A stretch of 64,000 bases of DNA, from positions 163,789 to 227,788 of the forward strand of contig NZ_QXTJ01000040.1 in NCBI RefSeq assembly GCF_003605735.1, given 5' to 3'. Shown here in pieces: positions 19,090-28,223 of this stretch (position 1 is its first letter; each line of letters begins with the position of its first letter). Made by a program: the position numbers and the translations under genes. The notes below the pieces were generated by a model. The model was not told where the DNA came from. It did not search any database and was given only the letters and a program-made list of their open reading frames with translations. Source of the stretch: Pseudomonas sp. LS-2 (GTDB taxonomy: Bacteria > Pseudomonadota > Gammaproteobacteria > Pseudomonadales > Pseudomonadaceae).

Positions 19090-20040
19090 ATGTCATTGGA
19101 TGTGGCCTACAGCATTGAGGCTGACGATTTTGTCGACCCTGATCGCGCCTACGATTTGTTCTGGTCAGGGGTGATTACAAACAAGCGCGCATTCGTATGT
19201 CCGGCTGCTGACTGCTCAGCCCAGGTAACCTGCGCGAATCTGGACAAAGACGTCCAGAATATGAGGGTCGTCCCGCACTTCAAGGTTTACGGAGCTCATA
19301 GTGAAGCGTGCGGTATTGCCAACGGCGCCCCCGTCGACTTGGAGCTCGAACCCGCTGATCTGGATGGGCAAGAACGCAGAACTGTTGACCAATCCATTGT
19401 CGACGTGTTCAAGCTCGAACGGCCTGCCTCTTACTATGACGAGCATTCAGTCGAGCCTGGCGCGGACATTCATGTAGCTAAGAAGCGTGCGAGAAGCACC
19501 CGCCCTTACACCCCGAAGCTAGGGGAATCAGGAATAGTCGGGCCCATTTACTCGGTTCGATCTGTAGTCAGCAGATACATCCGATACCGTTCCGATGAGA
19601 CCCTTGAGTTCCGGCGTTTGAACATCGCCGGGCAGGACGTGCCCTACGCCAGCATCTTCAAATGCATCTGGGAGCAGGATCTGGATGACCTGCCTGACCA
19701 CCCCATCATTTACTACGGCTGGGCGTATGTTGACCGCACGAAATCCAATAATGGCTACCGAATCAAATTCAAAAAGAATTTCAAGCGAGGAGACGACAGC
19801 CTGATCACCTCATGCTTCGTCTCCGACACGTTCATAGAAAACTACAAGCTCAAAAACCTGATGGCGGTGCGGCTTTCCAAAATTGCCAAGAAGGACAAGC
19901 CGACAGCGTTCGTGTTTCTCTACGGCCAACCCGCAATACGGACGTCGAATGAGCGTGACTACGCAAACTTCGATCTGAAGAATCTCGACATGATCGATGT
20001 GAACTACGACTGCCCCCTACCACCTAGATACGATAAGTAG
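19090..20040 (+). CDS. unknown Cys/His-rich protein, possible zinc-binding N-terminus
   Basis: A 316-residue protein, not recognised. Near the N-terminus is a cluster of putative metal ligands: FVCPAADCSAQVTCANL, then HFKVYGAHSEACG about 25 residues on. The order C-x4-C-x4-C...H-x6-H-x3-C could hold one zinc ion and recalls the N-terminal zinc domain of competence-protein CoiA-like nucleases, but I see no nuclease motif after it. The C-terminal two thirds are rich in aromatic and basic residues (YYGWAYVDRT, RIKFKKNFKRGDD), which suits nucleic-acid binding. It lies between GapS4b-like (194 bases) and a convergent gajB (73 bases) and may act alone. Confidence 0.6.
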   Translation: MSLDVAYSIEADDFVDPDRAYDLFWSGVITNKRAFVCPAADCSAQVTCANLDKDVQNMRVVPHFKVYGAHSEACGIANGAPVDLELEPADLDGQERRTVDQSIVDVFKLERPASYYDEHSVEPGADIHVAKKRARSTRPYTPKLGESGIVGPIYSVRSVVSRYIRYRSDETLEFRRLNIAGQDVPYASIFKCIWEQDLDDLPDHPIIYYGWAYVDRTKSNNGYRIKFKKNFKRGDDSLITSCFVSDTFIENYKLKNLMAVRLSKIAKKDKPTAFVFLYGQPAIRTSNERDYANFDLKNLDMIDVNYDCPLPPRYDK

Positions 20041-20113
20041 ACAGTCTCACACTGCGGCAAAGGACGGTTCTGCAACGTCCTGCAAAGCCTGGCGAACCCA
20101 GGCTCGTCAGATT

Positions 20114-21184
20114 TCAAGGCGTTGGAGTCCATACGGGCAGCGTGGATGTACCAACCTTATCGATAACGATGGCCAGACTTTGCCGAGCTCGCGTCGCCGC
20201 GACATAGAACGCCGCAGCAGCCGTGGCCTCCAAAGCTGTGCCCTTCTTGATGAAGCTTTCGATATTGGCAGTCGGTGCGAGCAATACTCGATCAAACGTC
20301 GCCCCCTTCACACCTTTGAAGTTCTGAAAGTCCAGATTGAGGTGCTTCGCAGAGCTGACCGAATGCCTTAGGCACTGCGGTCTAAATTGGCCGACGTACT
20401 CATCGACATGCTGAGTATGGAGAAGGAACACTCCATCATGATCCGTCTCACTGAGGTTCTCCGAGGTAGTGCTAGGGAAGCCCCACGTGGCGTCGAAGAT
20501 GGTGTCGGAAAACGTCGCAATCTCGACTCTGCATCTGTAGGTGACGGTCGCATAGGCAATGGTGAGTAACCCCTTAGCCTCTCTATCTCTAAACCATTCA
20601 AGCGACGCGGCGTAGCCAAATTTCTTGTTCTTCTGGCCTCGGGGATTTGTAGACAAAACCGCTTGCCTGACGTCTCCCACCATCCGCACATCGATTTTAG
20701 AGCCGAGCAGCACTTCCAGGATTTCCCAATCGAAGCTGGCTAAATCCTGTACTTCATCGATCAGTATCTCGTCGTAGATGCACTCGAGCCTTCGCAGGAG
20801 TGCCGGCGTCGCCTTCATGAGTTCAAAGGCAAGCTTGCCGAGCTCGCAGGCATACACCCGATTTCCTGAGTCCATGAACCTACTTCTTCCTTTGGCGAAC
20901 TGGAACGGTCGCCCTTCGAAGTCGAAACCCATGACCCGATCTTCCGGGAATTTGAAGCGTAGGAATGGCTGGGCAAAATGACGAAGCAGGAAGGTGTACC
21001 AGCCCATGACCTCTATCGTGCTGCTGTCGCCTGCCTGGCTTGCCAAGCGCGACCTGATCTCTTGCTGGTTCGTCTGGGTGAAGGTCAGCACGGCGATCTT
21101 TCTATCAGTCGCTCTTCCGCAGTAATCGACAAGGCCCTGCGTCTTTCGTCCGCCAGCTACTGCGAGCGTCAAATGGTTAGGCAT
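20114..21184 (-). CDS. gajB: Gabija GajB-like UvrD-type helicase
   Basis: A 356-residue superfamily 1 helicase-like protein. Visible motifs: a P-loop LAVAGGRKTQ near residue 8, motif Ia LTFTQTNQQEI, Walker B ILIDEVQDL, motif III MVGDVRQAV and motif VI YVAATRARQ. It overlaps gajA by eight bases, so translation is coupled. In Gabija, GajA is an OLD-type endonuclease and GajB a UvrD-like helicase; together they degrade phage DNA when nucleotide pools fall. Two oddities: the P-loop has Arg where the usual Gly precedes Lys (GRKT, not GKT), and the protein is shorter than typical GajB proteins of about 490 residues. The rest of the helicase core is intact, so it may still work with an altered ATP site. 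Confidence 0.75.
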   Translation of the reverse strand: MPNHLTLAVAGGRKTQGLVDYCGRATDRKIAVLTFTQTNQQEIRSRLASQAGDSSTIEVMGWYTFLLRHFAQPFLRFKFPEDRVMGFDFEGRPFQFAKGRSRFMDSGNRVYACELGKLAFELMKATPALLRRLECIYDEILIDEVQDLASFDWEILEVLLGSKIDVRMVGDVRQAVLSTNPRGQKNKKFGYAASLEWFRDREAKGLLTIAYATVTYRCRVEIATFSDTIFDATWGFPSTTSENLSETDHDGVFLLHTQHVDEYVGQFRPQCLRHSVSSAKHLNLDFQNFKGVKGATFDRVLLAPTANIESFIKKGTALEATAAAAFYVAATRARQSLAIVIDKVGTSTLPVWTPTP

Positions 21185-22781
21185 TCTGGATGAACTCCGC
21201 CGCCTCTTTCATGTAGTTCGGGGCGGTTAGGGCTTTGGGGGACTCAGCGATGAGCAAAGCTCCCTCAGTCTTTTCTCGTGTCATCCAGGTCACCAGGTCA
21301 GCTTTTGGCGTGATTCCAAGCACATCCCGTAGATGAGGTTCACCGTTCGCTGTGATCAATTGCGGTTCGAGGGTGCGGCCATCGCTCACTTCGCCTATGA
21401 AGAGTTCTCGCTTCTTGCCGTCCAGCCACTTCGCGACCGGAACCCGAAGATCCGCCGGCTTAATGCCGTCGTTATCCCGCATCACAGCGACCGGCTTATC
21501 AACGGCAGCACAAAGCTCCAGACAACGGGCCAGCGCAAGTCCCCGCATACTGATGACATCGACCCCGGCGGCCATGGGTTTTAACTGGTGAGCGTCGTTG
21601 AACACCCTTTCAAAGATGATTTCGTCAGACGGCCCTTCCACCAAGACCACCTTTTTAGCCAAAACGAGACGGAGCGTGTCGTAACCTGGCAGGCGCTGGA
21701 AGTACCGTACAGTGCCGGGATCAAGGGCAGTGATCTTCGAGGTATGATTCCGATTCAGCAGGTGCAGGGAATTGAGACCAAGCCGATTCAACACGTATGT
21801 GCTGTGCGTGGAAACAAACAACTGTTGGTCGTCAGACGCAAGCTTTTCTACACGGTCAAGAAGCGTCGACAGGCTGGTATGAGAGAGATGATTCTCTGGC
21901 TCTTCGATCATGACGATCTTCACTTTCGCTGAGTGACGCTTCATCGCGAGAGATATCTTGATCGCAGCTTGTTGACCCTGTCCTGCCATCGAGAAGGGAA
22001 CGTTGTCTACGTGAGGCGTAATGACGCTTTCCCAGGACGTGCGCGACGTCTGATCCATAGCCAATGCCATTGGCTCCGCCAACAAAGATGCACCCAATGT
22101 CGAGAACCTTGTATTCACTGTCGCCAAAGCACCCTCAGTCATCGACGCTTTCACCGTACGAAAGCCCAACGAGATCTCAGCTTTCTCGGTGGTCTCCAAG
22201 TGATCGCTCAGAATCTGACGCAGGTGGTAGTCCACACCTGCTGAGGATTTGACTGTCCTGGAGTCGATTGTTGCGACGGACAGCACCCGCGGGCGCTTCG
22301 TTAGCTCCCGGTCAGCGAACGATCGCCATTCGCACGTGTAGTACTCAACGGGCAGCAGGGCATTGGGTGCTTTTAGCCAGTCATCCAGCATGTCCTGATA
22401 CTCTTCGTTGGGGTAGATCCTCAAAAAGACGCCTGGGCATGCATGCGTTGGGACGGCCGTGTTCACGGCACCACAAAGCACCTGCAATTCATCGTCATCG
22501 CGAAGGTATAGTTCGATCAGTATTTCGGGCAGTGCGGGTTTCTTGCCGGCGGTGCGTTGAGCTACAAACTCCTGAACGAGCTCAGTGTTGAACCAATGCG
22601 GGTTCAATTCTTCGAGAACGCTGCGGCCGCCGATCCGGCCGTTCAGGGCCAGCGAGACCGCCTCCATCAAAGTAGATTTACCCGCATCGTTTCCGCCCAC
22701 CAAAATGTTCATTTTAGGGTTGGGGAGAAGGTTGAAGTCCTTGTAGATGCGGTACCCACGGATGTGAATTCTGGTGATCAT
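21177..22781 (-). CDS. gajA: Gabija GajA-like OLD-family nuclease (ATPase plus TOPRIM)
   Basis: A 534-residue protein. The N-terminal ABC-type ATPase has Walker A VGGNDAGKSTL near residue 30 and Walker B VKIVMIEEPENH. The C-terminal TOPRIM domain has VVLVEGPSDE (catalytic Glu), then VAVMRDNDG (the Asp-x-Asp pair) further on. This domain order identifies an OLD-family protein, and the adjacent UvrD-like helicase makes it GajA. The ATG at 22781 is chosen because AAGGGA lies nine bases upstream; the ATG three codons earlier lies directly against that site. The length is close to that of known GajA proteins. It cuts double-stranded DNA, with activity thought to be held off by nucleotides. Confidence 0.82.
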   Translation of the reverse strand: MITRIHIRGYRIYKDFNLLPNPKMNILVGGNDAGKSTLMEAVSLALNGRIGGRSVLEELNPHWFNTELVQEFVAQRTAGKKPALPEILIELYLRDDDELQVLCGAVNTAVPTHACPGVFLRIYPNEEYQDMLDDWLKAPNALLPVEYYTCEWRSFADRELTKRPRVLSVATIDSRTVKSSAGVDYHLRQILSDHLETTEKAEISLGFRTVKASMTEGALATVNTRFSTLGASLLAEPMALAMDQTSRTSWESVITPHVDNVPFSMAGQGQQAAIKISLAMKRHSAKVKIVMIEEPENHLSHTSLSTLLDRVEKLASDDQQLFVSTHSTYVLNRLGLNSLHLLNRNHTSKITALDPGTVRYFQRLPGYDTLRLVLAKKVVLVEGPSDEIIFERVFNDAHQLKPMAAGVDVISMRGLALARCLELCAAVDKPVAVMRDNDGIKPADLRVPVAKWLDGKKRELFIGEVSDGRTLEPQLITANGEPHLRDVLGITPKADLVTWMTREKTEGALLIAESPKALTAPNYMKEAAEFIQNA

Positions 22782-22954
22782 GATCGTCATTCCCTTGGCG
22801 AAAAGTACAGGTTTATTGGGTGATTCCGTCGACTCTGCAGGGATGCTATAGGCGAATCGTTGTACCTGTCGATCGCAGTACACGTAACCGCACCGCTGCG
22901 ACTCGACGATGGCTAAATCGTTACGGTTATTCAGGGTTCAAGTGACGCTGGAAA

Positions 22955-24304
22955 TTACCGAATTCCGTAATGGCGTGCCCCACCTGACCAGGGCTCGTGG
23001 CGAACTGGATCAGACTTATATGTGAAGCTCACACCTTGGAGTTTATGGATTGTAATGCCGCCTCTAGCGAGCCGCAGACTGGCCTCGGGCGCATGTATAT
23101 GATCCATGAAGCCATGTGCTGACTCTTCGGTAGGTGGGCTGCCCTCCCAGATCTGAGGGTAGAAAATCCATTGATCTTCATCCGACTCCCACAGGGACAC
23201 CTGATCAAGCGTATCCTGATCCTCAGTTTTCTCGACCCCGCTGGCCTTGTGAAACAGGATGGCGTTCAGACCAGGCGATTCATCTTCGGGCACCTGAACA
23301 GATGGAAAAAGGATGCCGTCCAAGTTAAGCGTTTCGCTGGTCGCAAGGTAATCGGCGATGGCCTGGGTTATCAAGTAACCCTGATCTGCGCTCTCAGGCA
23401 TTACTGGCATGAGCATTTGTTGCTGCAATTCACGAAGAAATGCACAGCGTTCGGCTTGCTCTTGGCGCACTGGGTCGAAGTAGCTGAGATTTGCGTCTGG
23501 GCGGATTCCACCGAGGTCACCGAGGTTCAACAGTCGTAACGGCCGAATGACCTCGAAGGTGGCTGTGACTACCCAGCTGCCAACTGGCGGACAAACCTCC
23601 GCTATGGCCGTTTGGTCATCAGTTGCTCCATAGAAAACTGATATGCCCGCGGCGTTCATGCGACCTGCCGATCCCTTACCTCTCGGTGTTGGGCCAAGAT
23701 ACTTCTCAGGATGTTTCAAGGCAGCAGCCATACCCTCCTCGTCCTCAAATTTTCTTGCCCGCTGGAAGGCAGTGAGGGGTTGGCCTGGGCCCGCAAGGGT
23801 GATCGCTGAACGTGGTTCGCTCGCGGTGTGAAGCTCCCCTATCCCAGAAAATATCTTCTCCAGTACCTGACCGACCACTGGATTCACCAACCTGGATTCG
23901 AACTGAAGGCTTCGTTGCATCTGAGCCCAGTCTGAAGTCAGCTGCGAGGATGCATACGTCTGTTCAATGAAGAACGGGTCATCATCTTCGCACTCGCTCC
24001 ACTGCTCTCGTAGCTCCCCTTCAAGATCGATGAGCAAATCCATGTCATCAGCCCCGAGCACGATTTGTAGCACGTCAAAGATCGAATGCCCTACCTCAGG
24101 ATACCCATGATGAATGACTGCAGGAGGTTGCTCAGCGTAGGTAAATGACGCCTCAATTGCTTCTTCAAGCTCCTCAACCAGGTCTTCCAGCGCTACAACC
24201 GGCCGCTCCGCGTTGCAGTAGTCGCATTCGCCGACATCATTCTCGGAAAATTTTGCATGCAAATAGCTATCGCTGAGACATTCGACGCATACCAGCTTAC
24301 TCAT
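22955..24304 (-). CDS. RES-domain protein with HEPN/RES N-terminal domain
   Basis: A 449-residue protein. The N-terminus has a small cysteine pair set (CVECLSDS, CDYCNAERP), then a helical, acidic region typical of the HEPN_RES N-terminal domain. The RES domain lies at about residues 180-345, with the family-defining Arg, Glu and Ser-bearing segments RARKF, SVFYGATDDQTAIAEVCP and a later Leu-rich part. RES domains are NAD-degrading ADP-ribosyltransferase-like toxins, usually paired with an XRE/MbcA antitoxin. Here no such partner lies next to it. The start at 24304 and stop are clear. It reads in the same direction as gajA and may be a third, independent abortive-infection module. Confidence 0.65.
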   Translation of the reverse strand: MSKLVCVECLSDSYLHAKFSENDVGECDYCNAERPVVALEDLVEELEEAIEASFTYAEQPPAVIHHGYPEVGHSIFDVLQIVLGADDMDLLIDLEGELREQWSECEDDDPFFIEQTYASSQLTSDWAQMQRSLQFESRLVNPVVGQVLEKIFSGIGELHTASEPRSAITLAGPGQPLTAFQRARKFEDEEGMAAALKHPEKYLGPTPRGKGSAGRMNAAGISVFYGATDDQTAIAEVCPPVGSWVVTATFEVIRPLRLLNLGDLGGIRPDANLSYFDPVRQEQAERCAFLRELQQQMLMPVMPESADQGYLITQAIADYLATSETLNLDGILFPSVQVPEDESPGLNAILFHKASGVEKTEDQDTLDQVSLWESDEDQWIFYPQIWEGSPPTEESAHGFMDHIHAPEASLRLARGGITIHKLQGVSFTYKSDPVRHEPWSGGARHYGIR

Positions 24305-24643
24305 GGATTCTCCATTTCCCTATGAACATTAGCCTTGCCGGGAGGTTGACCGGGAACCGACAACGTTTTTTGTGCTTATGAGTGCTTCAGCCTTCCCCTG
24401 CATACTGTCGCCCATCGTCGCATCAAGTTGCTCACATGGGTTGCCGATCAACCCAGACTTAGGCCAGCTGCACCCATTACACAAAGTGAACGTGCCTTGT
24501 AAGATCAGAGTAGGCGGACACGTTCGATCAGCGGAGACATCTATGGCCCGATCGCCGCGCATTTTGGATTCAAACGGTGCGTCCTAGCTCGAAGGGATTC
24601 AGTCTCCTCCAATAACCAACCCAGAGTTCACAAGGATGTCCAT
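24305..24643. other. intergenic stretch between divergent genes
   Basis: This 339-base space separates the RES gene (leftward) from the DUF6236 gene (rightward). It should contain both promoters, but I cannot point to convincing boxes. One minus-strand frame of 77 codons (24329-24562), containing CNGCSWPKSGLIGNPC, looks partly protein-like but lacks a good start site. I leave it unannotated. Confidence 0.4.
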
Positions 24644-25699
24644 ATGACTCGCGCTTTACACTACCCCTCCATTGAGTTTCAGGACACCGACGCGCTGAAG
24701 CGCTCGTTGCTGGTCTGGGATGGTATCCACCGAATCGTACCAGGCGGGTACACGCCTCAGGACGATGCTGAAGTGAGGGAGGCTGTACAGGCCGGTGCCG
24801 TCGTCAACCTAGCTCTAGATTCGGAAGAAAAACACAAAGCAGCCCATCGATTTCTCGATTTTTACTATCTCAGAAATCGCCCAACCACTCGGTTGGTATG
24901 GCCTGCTGGATGCTCGTCCCAATCATTCACCCGAATCAACCCGGACAAGATCGAAGCAAAACTTTTGCCGTTGTTTGAATCGCTCACCCAACGTGTTACC
25001 GCAGACGGCTTCCTGGAGGTACCGGAAGATCTGGCCGGCGGCTACATGTTCTACCTCGCGACATCTGTAGCGGAGCAGCGTTCTCTACAGCTCACCACAG
25101 ACTCATCTGACTGCTGGGCTGTTGGCACCTACTTCGCAAATGAAGGGTGTTTTAACGAGGCCGTTTACGACGAAGACGCTAACGCCTATCTGGCTAACAT
25201 GGCCATCAATGATCTGCTGCCCCATGATCTATCGCACGTAAAAATCGACGAGCTTTTGCGGTTCCGTGAGGAGCATACAGAGGTCAGGGCTCAGTTCCAG
25301 ACAGAGTTGAATCAGTTGAAAGCTGAGATTTCTGCCTGCAACAACAAGGGCCACGCCCAGTACATAGTGGGTGACTTCGTTAAACGTTTTGAGCGGGCCA
25401 AAGCGGATTACAGAGATACACTTGGATTTTTCCGCAAGGAGGACGTATACAGCATTTTTTCCGTAGGGATACCCGTGGCGGCAACCATGATTGCAATGCC
25501 GACTTTCAGTTCGGGTGATCCGTATGAGCCCTGGCGGGTTTGCACCGGACTGCTGATAGGCGCAGTCTCGTCATTAGCTTCCAGAGATATGGGGCGCAAG
25601 CCAAAAACCATCGCATCCTACCTAGTGGGCAGTGAAAAAATTTCGAGATACCCAAGCCATACGCTCCATCGCAAGTTTGAGGAATTTATAAACGACTAG
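24644..25699 (+). CDS. DUF6236 family protein
   Basis: A 351-residue protein with the typical opening ALHYPSIEFQDTDALKRSLL followed by WDGIHRIVPGGY. I know this pattern (a short strand, then a helix, then RIVP) from the DUF6236 family, which has no experimentally established function. The middle is helical, and a hydrophobic segment around residues 277-290 (SVGIPVAATMIAMPTF) could be a weak membrane helix. The C-terminus is basic and helical. The ATG at 24644 has AAGGA nine bases upstream. Its position in a defence island suggests a defence role, but nothing in the sequence shows one. Confidence 0.6.
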   Translation: MTRALHYPSIEFQDTDALKRSLLVWDGIHRIVPGGYTPQDDAEVREAVQAGAVVNLALDSEEKHKAAHRFLDFYYLRNRPTTRLVWPAGCSSQSFTRINPDKIEAKLLPLFESLTQRVTADGFLEVPEDLAGGYMFYLATSVAEQRSLQLTTDSSDCWAVGTYFANEGCFNEAVYDEDANAYLANMAINDLLPHDLSHVKIDELLRFREEHTEVRAQFQTELNQLKAEISACNNKGHAQYIVGDFVKRFERAKADYRDTLGFFRKEDVYSIFSVGIPVAATMIAMPTFSSGDPYEPWRVCTGLLIGAVSSLASRDMGRKPKTIASYLVGSEKISRYPSHTLHRKFEEFIND

Positions 25700-25923
25700 C
25701 AGGCATAACTGGAGCCCGACCGGGTTCCATATTTCTGATCTGACGTCCTTACACGGTCGGTTCGCGTTCAGATGTCCTATGCGCGTCATCTGCTCCGCAC
25801 GACGTCAAAAGCAGGCTGGACTGATGGCGTTGCACCTCTCAGGATCACGGCAGTGGTGAGAGCTGCTTCGTTAACGGATTATTTCCGGCAGATAAACAAT
25901 CGTTGCGGTGAGTCGATACCCCG

Positions 25924-26256
25924 CTACATGGACTTGACTGACAGCACCTCGACATACCGATATTTCTTCCTGGCCGCCTTCACTGCTTCCTGCTCTGCCA
26001 AAAGCTTGCTGAGCGTGTCGGCTTCGTGGATTAGCTCGAATGTTTTGCCTTCGAACTCATTACCGACACGCAGGGTTACCTTCAACCTGGGTGTGAAAGC
26101 CTTCGCGGCCTTCTTCTTTGCCACAGGCGGAGATGGGTTCACGAATACCACCTCTGGAGCCGGCCCCTGCTCCGGTGGCACGGCCACTTTTGGTAAAGGC
26201 TCAGCGTCGCCAAAAAGCGCTCTGCGCATCTCTGCTTCAGTTAGATCTGGATTCAT
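25924..26256 (-). CDS. hypothetical protein, 110 aa
   Basis: A short protein with an acidic start (MNPDLTEAEMRRALFGDAEP), a proline-rich linker, a Lys/Ala-rich segment (VAKKKAAKAF) and a C-terminal half that resembles an ubiquitin-like or beta-grasp pattern (LKVTLRVGNEFEGKTFELI). It has no known family for me. It reads in the same direction as the two genes to its right; the nearest is 61 bases away. The opposite-strand frame here lacks a good start, so I prefer this one. Confidence 0.5.
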   Translation of the reverse strand: MNPDLTEAEMRRALFGDAEPLPKVAVPPEQGPAPEVVFVNPSPPVAKKKAAKAFTPRLKVTLRVGNEFEGKTFELIHEADTLSKLLAEQEAVKAARKKYRYVEVLSVKSM

Positions 26257-26317
26257 GCGATATCTCGAAGGACGGTCTGCTCAATTCGGTAGAGTTTACT
26301 AGGGTTGCTAACCGCTG

Positions 26318-26608
26318 TTATCCGATTTTCCAAAGGGCTTTCGTGGACTCATACCCTCCGTCCCGAGGTACTCCATCGCTTGCGATGATGAGCTCGTACT
26401 TCTCAACACAGGCTCGATCTTGGATGATTCCGGTCTGAATAGGAGATCCATCCCGCGAGCGTCCGCTTTGATCGCAAAACAGCAGGCCCGTCACCCTACC
26501 CCGTCGTTCAAGGGCGCCTAGCAGATACCCTGCAATCCCTTCAGGGTCGACGGCTGATCGTGCTCGTGCAATGGCGTCGCGTAGCTTATTGAACCAGAAC
26601 TCACTCAT
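26318..26608 (-). CDS. small protein, member of a local paralogue set
   Basis: A 96-residue protein starting MSEFWFNKLRDAIARARSAV. From about residue 40 it contains VTGLLFCDQSGRSRDGSPIQ followed by a Thr-containing strand. This matches the pattern seen in four other small genes between 28.2 and 30.5 kb: a hydrophobic strand, then (D/E/N)G, two or three residues, a V/I-x-T motif, then a variable helix and a final strand. The function is unknown. The resemblance is read by eye and would need an alignment to confirm. Confidence 0.5.
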   Translation of the reverse strand: MSEFWFNKLRDAIARARSAVDPEGIAGYLLGALERRGRVTGLLFCDQSGRSRDGSPIQTGIIQDRACVEKYELIIASDGVPRDGGYESTKALWKIG

Positions 26609-26761
26609 TCAGAAAGGCTTGTGTTTAGGTGTTCGGCTTAGAGCCCGAAGCGATCACTCATAGCAGGAGTTGAGTGACTGATCGTAGATTCCATGCGTTT
26701 GACGCGATGCCGGCAAGTTTGATTCTCACCCTGCGTAGCCTCTCACCTTGTTGGCGCGAAG

Positions 26762-28099
26762 TCACTGGGAGCGCTTGGGCCGTTGCATACCTACAAGTCT
26801 CACGCCTTTTTCCAATAGATCGTCGAGAATCTGATCGCGGGACAACCTCGAATGACTCGCCAAATCGACCAAGGCTGCACAGGCTTTCGATGCAATCGTC
26901 CGTGCCTGAACGCGCTGCGCAGTGGGTATTTTGCTCATGCCCCCACGGCCATGAATGAAAGCGCTCCTAACGTTAAAAAGCTGGTCATACACGTCAGCAG
27001 CACCGGCATCATTCAGCGCGGCGGCTAAGCGTCTGCCGACCCTCTTGGTGGCGCTTATTTTCGGGAAATTGCGACGGCTGTTGGAATCATGATCATGTTG
27101 CAAACCCAGGGCCGCCTCGACGGTAGTCAAGTGGGCCATGAATTCGTCAATGCCATCCGACAGAAATCCTCGAACCAGGAAATGCATGATCGGAGTTTCG
27201 AACAGCTCAGAGTCCAGGGCGGTATGGAACGCTTGCCAGTGGGCATCGCCAAGGCCCGCAAGGCATTCGGTGGCGGCATCAGTAAGCCTCAGCTCTACCG
27301 GTCTCTCAATCTCCTCAGGCTCTCCCCATTTATCCTGGTAAATATACGGTTCCCAAGACAGGCTGTCTGGGCCGCGCGGGATTGATGGCGCGACAAATAA
27401 GTCATCGTCTAGCTGATAAATCCAAGGGATTCGAAAACCTCGCCAATCGACCTCGGGCATCATCGCCCACTCCTCCCACCGCGCAAGCAACAAGAAAAAA
27501 AGCGCTTTCTCTACAGCCACTGGGAAACGGCTTTTATGAGGATCAATCTCACCGAAGTCTCTACTCATCATCATCGTGAAGGCAGGCACAGCTCGATCAC
27601 CAGCATCCTTTCCCGTCGGTACAATCTCTTCAACTACGAGCCAGTGAAATTGAGAGAAACCGTCGAAATTTAGATCCTGATTGGGATAGTACCTGGCGAG
27701 TCGCGACCTATCGAAGAGCACATCCAGTTCGGCAGCAGTGAACACCGCGACCCTAGCATTTCCGAAAGCCATTGGTGGAATCTGCTCAGCCAGGTCGAGC
27801 GGGCACAGGTATCTACGCCGCATCGTTTTCTGAGCGAACGCGGCTTCAAGCATGCTCGAGGCGAGGAATGGATCAAACGGGCTGGATTTCCTTGACGATG
27901 GAGACAAGCACGCCAGGCCCAACGATTTCAGCGCATGATCCAAGGCGAATGTGAGCCCGAACGTTACTTTACCCTGCTGATACTTGGCCGCACACGCCTT
28001 TCGCAGCTCGTCGAAGACAGGTTCCTTCCACAGCCCCTCAGGCCCAAGCCGCTGGAGCTCCCATAGCTTCTTCAGAGCATCGAGAATATCCGTATTCAT
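26762..28099 (-). CDS. HEPN (Apea-like) domain protein
   Basis: A 445-residue protein. Near the C-terminus, VRSAFIHGRGG contains the R-x4-H motif that defines HEPN ribonucleases of the Apea-like group, set in a helical domain (LFNVRSAFIHG after a helix with RVGRRLAAALNDA). The N-terminal 280 residues have no motif I recognise; they are rich in aromatic residues (FRIPWIYQLDDDLFVAPS). Such proteins are usually predicted RNases that act in abortive infection. The start at 28099 is an ATG whose upstream site is modest. It is separated from the small-gene cluster by about 125 bases and reads in the same direction. Confidence 0.65.
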   Translation of the reverse strand: MNTDILDALKKLWELQRLGPEGLWKEPVFDELRKACAAKYQQGKVTFGLTFALDHALKSLGLACLSPSSRKSSPFDPFLASSMLEAAFAQKTMRRRYLCPLDLAEQIPPMAFGNARVAVFTAAELDVLFDRSRLARYYPNQDLNFDGFSQFHWLVVEEIVPTGKDAGDRAVPAFTMMMSRDFGEIDPHKSRFPVAVEKALFFLLLARWEEWAMMPEVDWRGFRIPWIYQLDDDLFVAPSIPRGPDSLSWEPYIYQDKWGEPEEIERPVELRLTDAATECLAGLGDAHWQAFHTALDSELFETPIMHFLVRGFLSDGIDEFMAHLTTVEAALGLQHDHDSNSRRNFPKISATKRVGRRLAAALNDAGAADVYDQLFNVRSAFIHGRGGMSKIPTAQRVQARTIASKACAALVDLASHSRLSRDQILDDLLEKGVRLVGMQRPKRSQ

Positions 28100-28223
28100 A
28101 TTGACCTCACTGGAACGCCTTTCTTTGCGTTTCGCGACTCTTAGCCTTCAACGCAGGAGCTCCATGCGTGTCCTACGACCGTCTTGCCCTTTGATCCTGA
28201 AACGCCGAAGGAAGGGAATAAAG

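Noticed and set aside
25772..26302. A 176-codon plus-strand frame
   Set aside because: It mirrors the minus-strand 110-residue gene, is Ser/Phe-rich in the way of antisense frames, and lacks a ribosome binding site.
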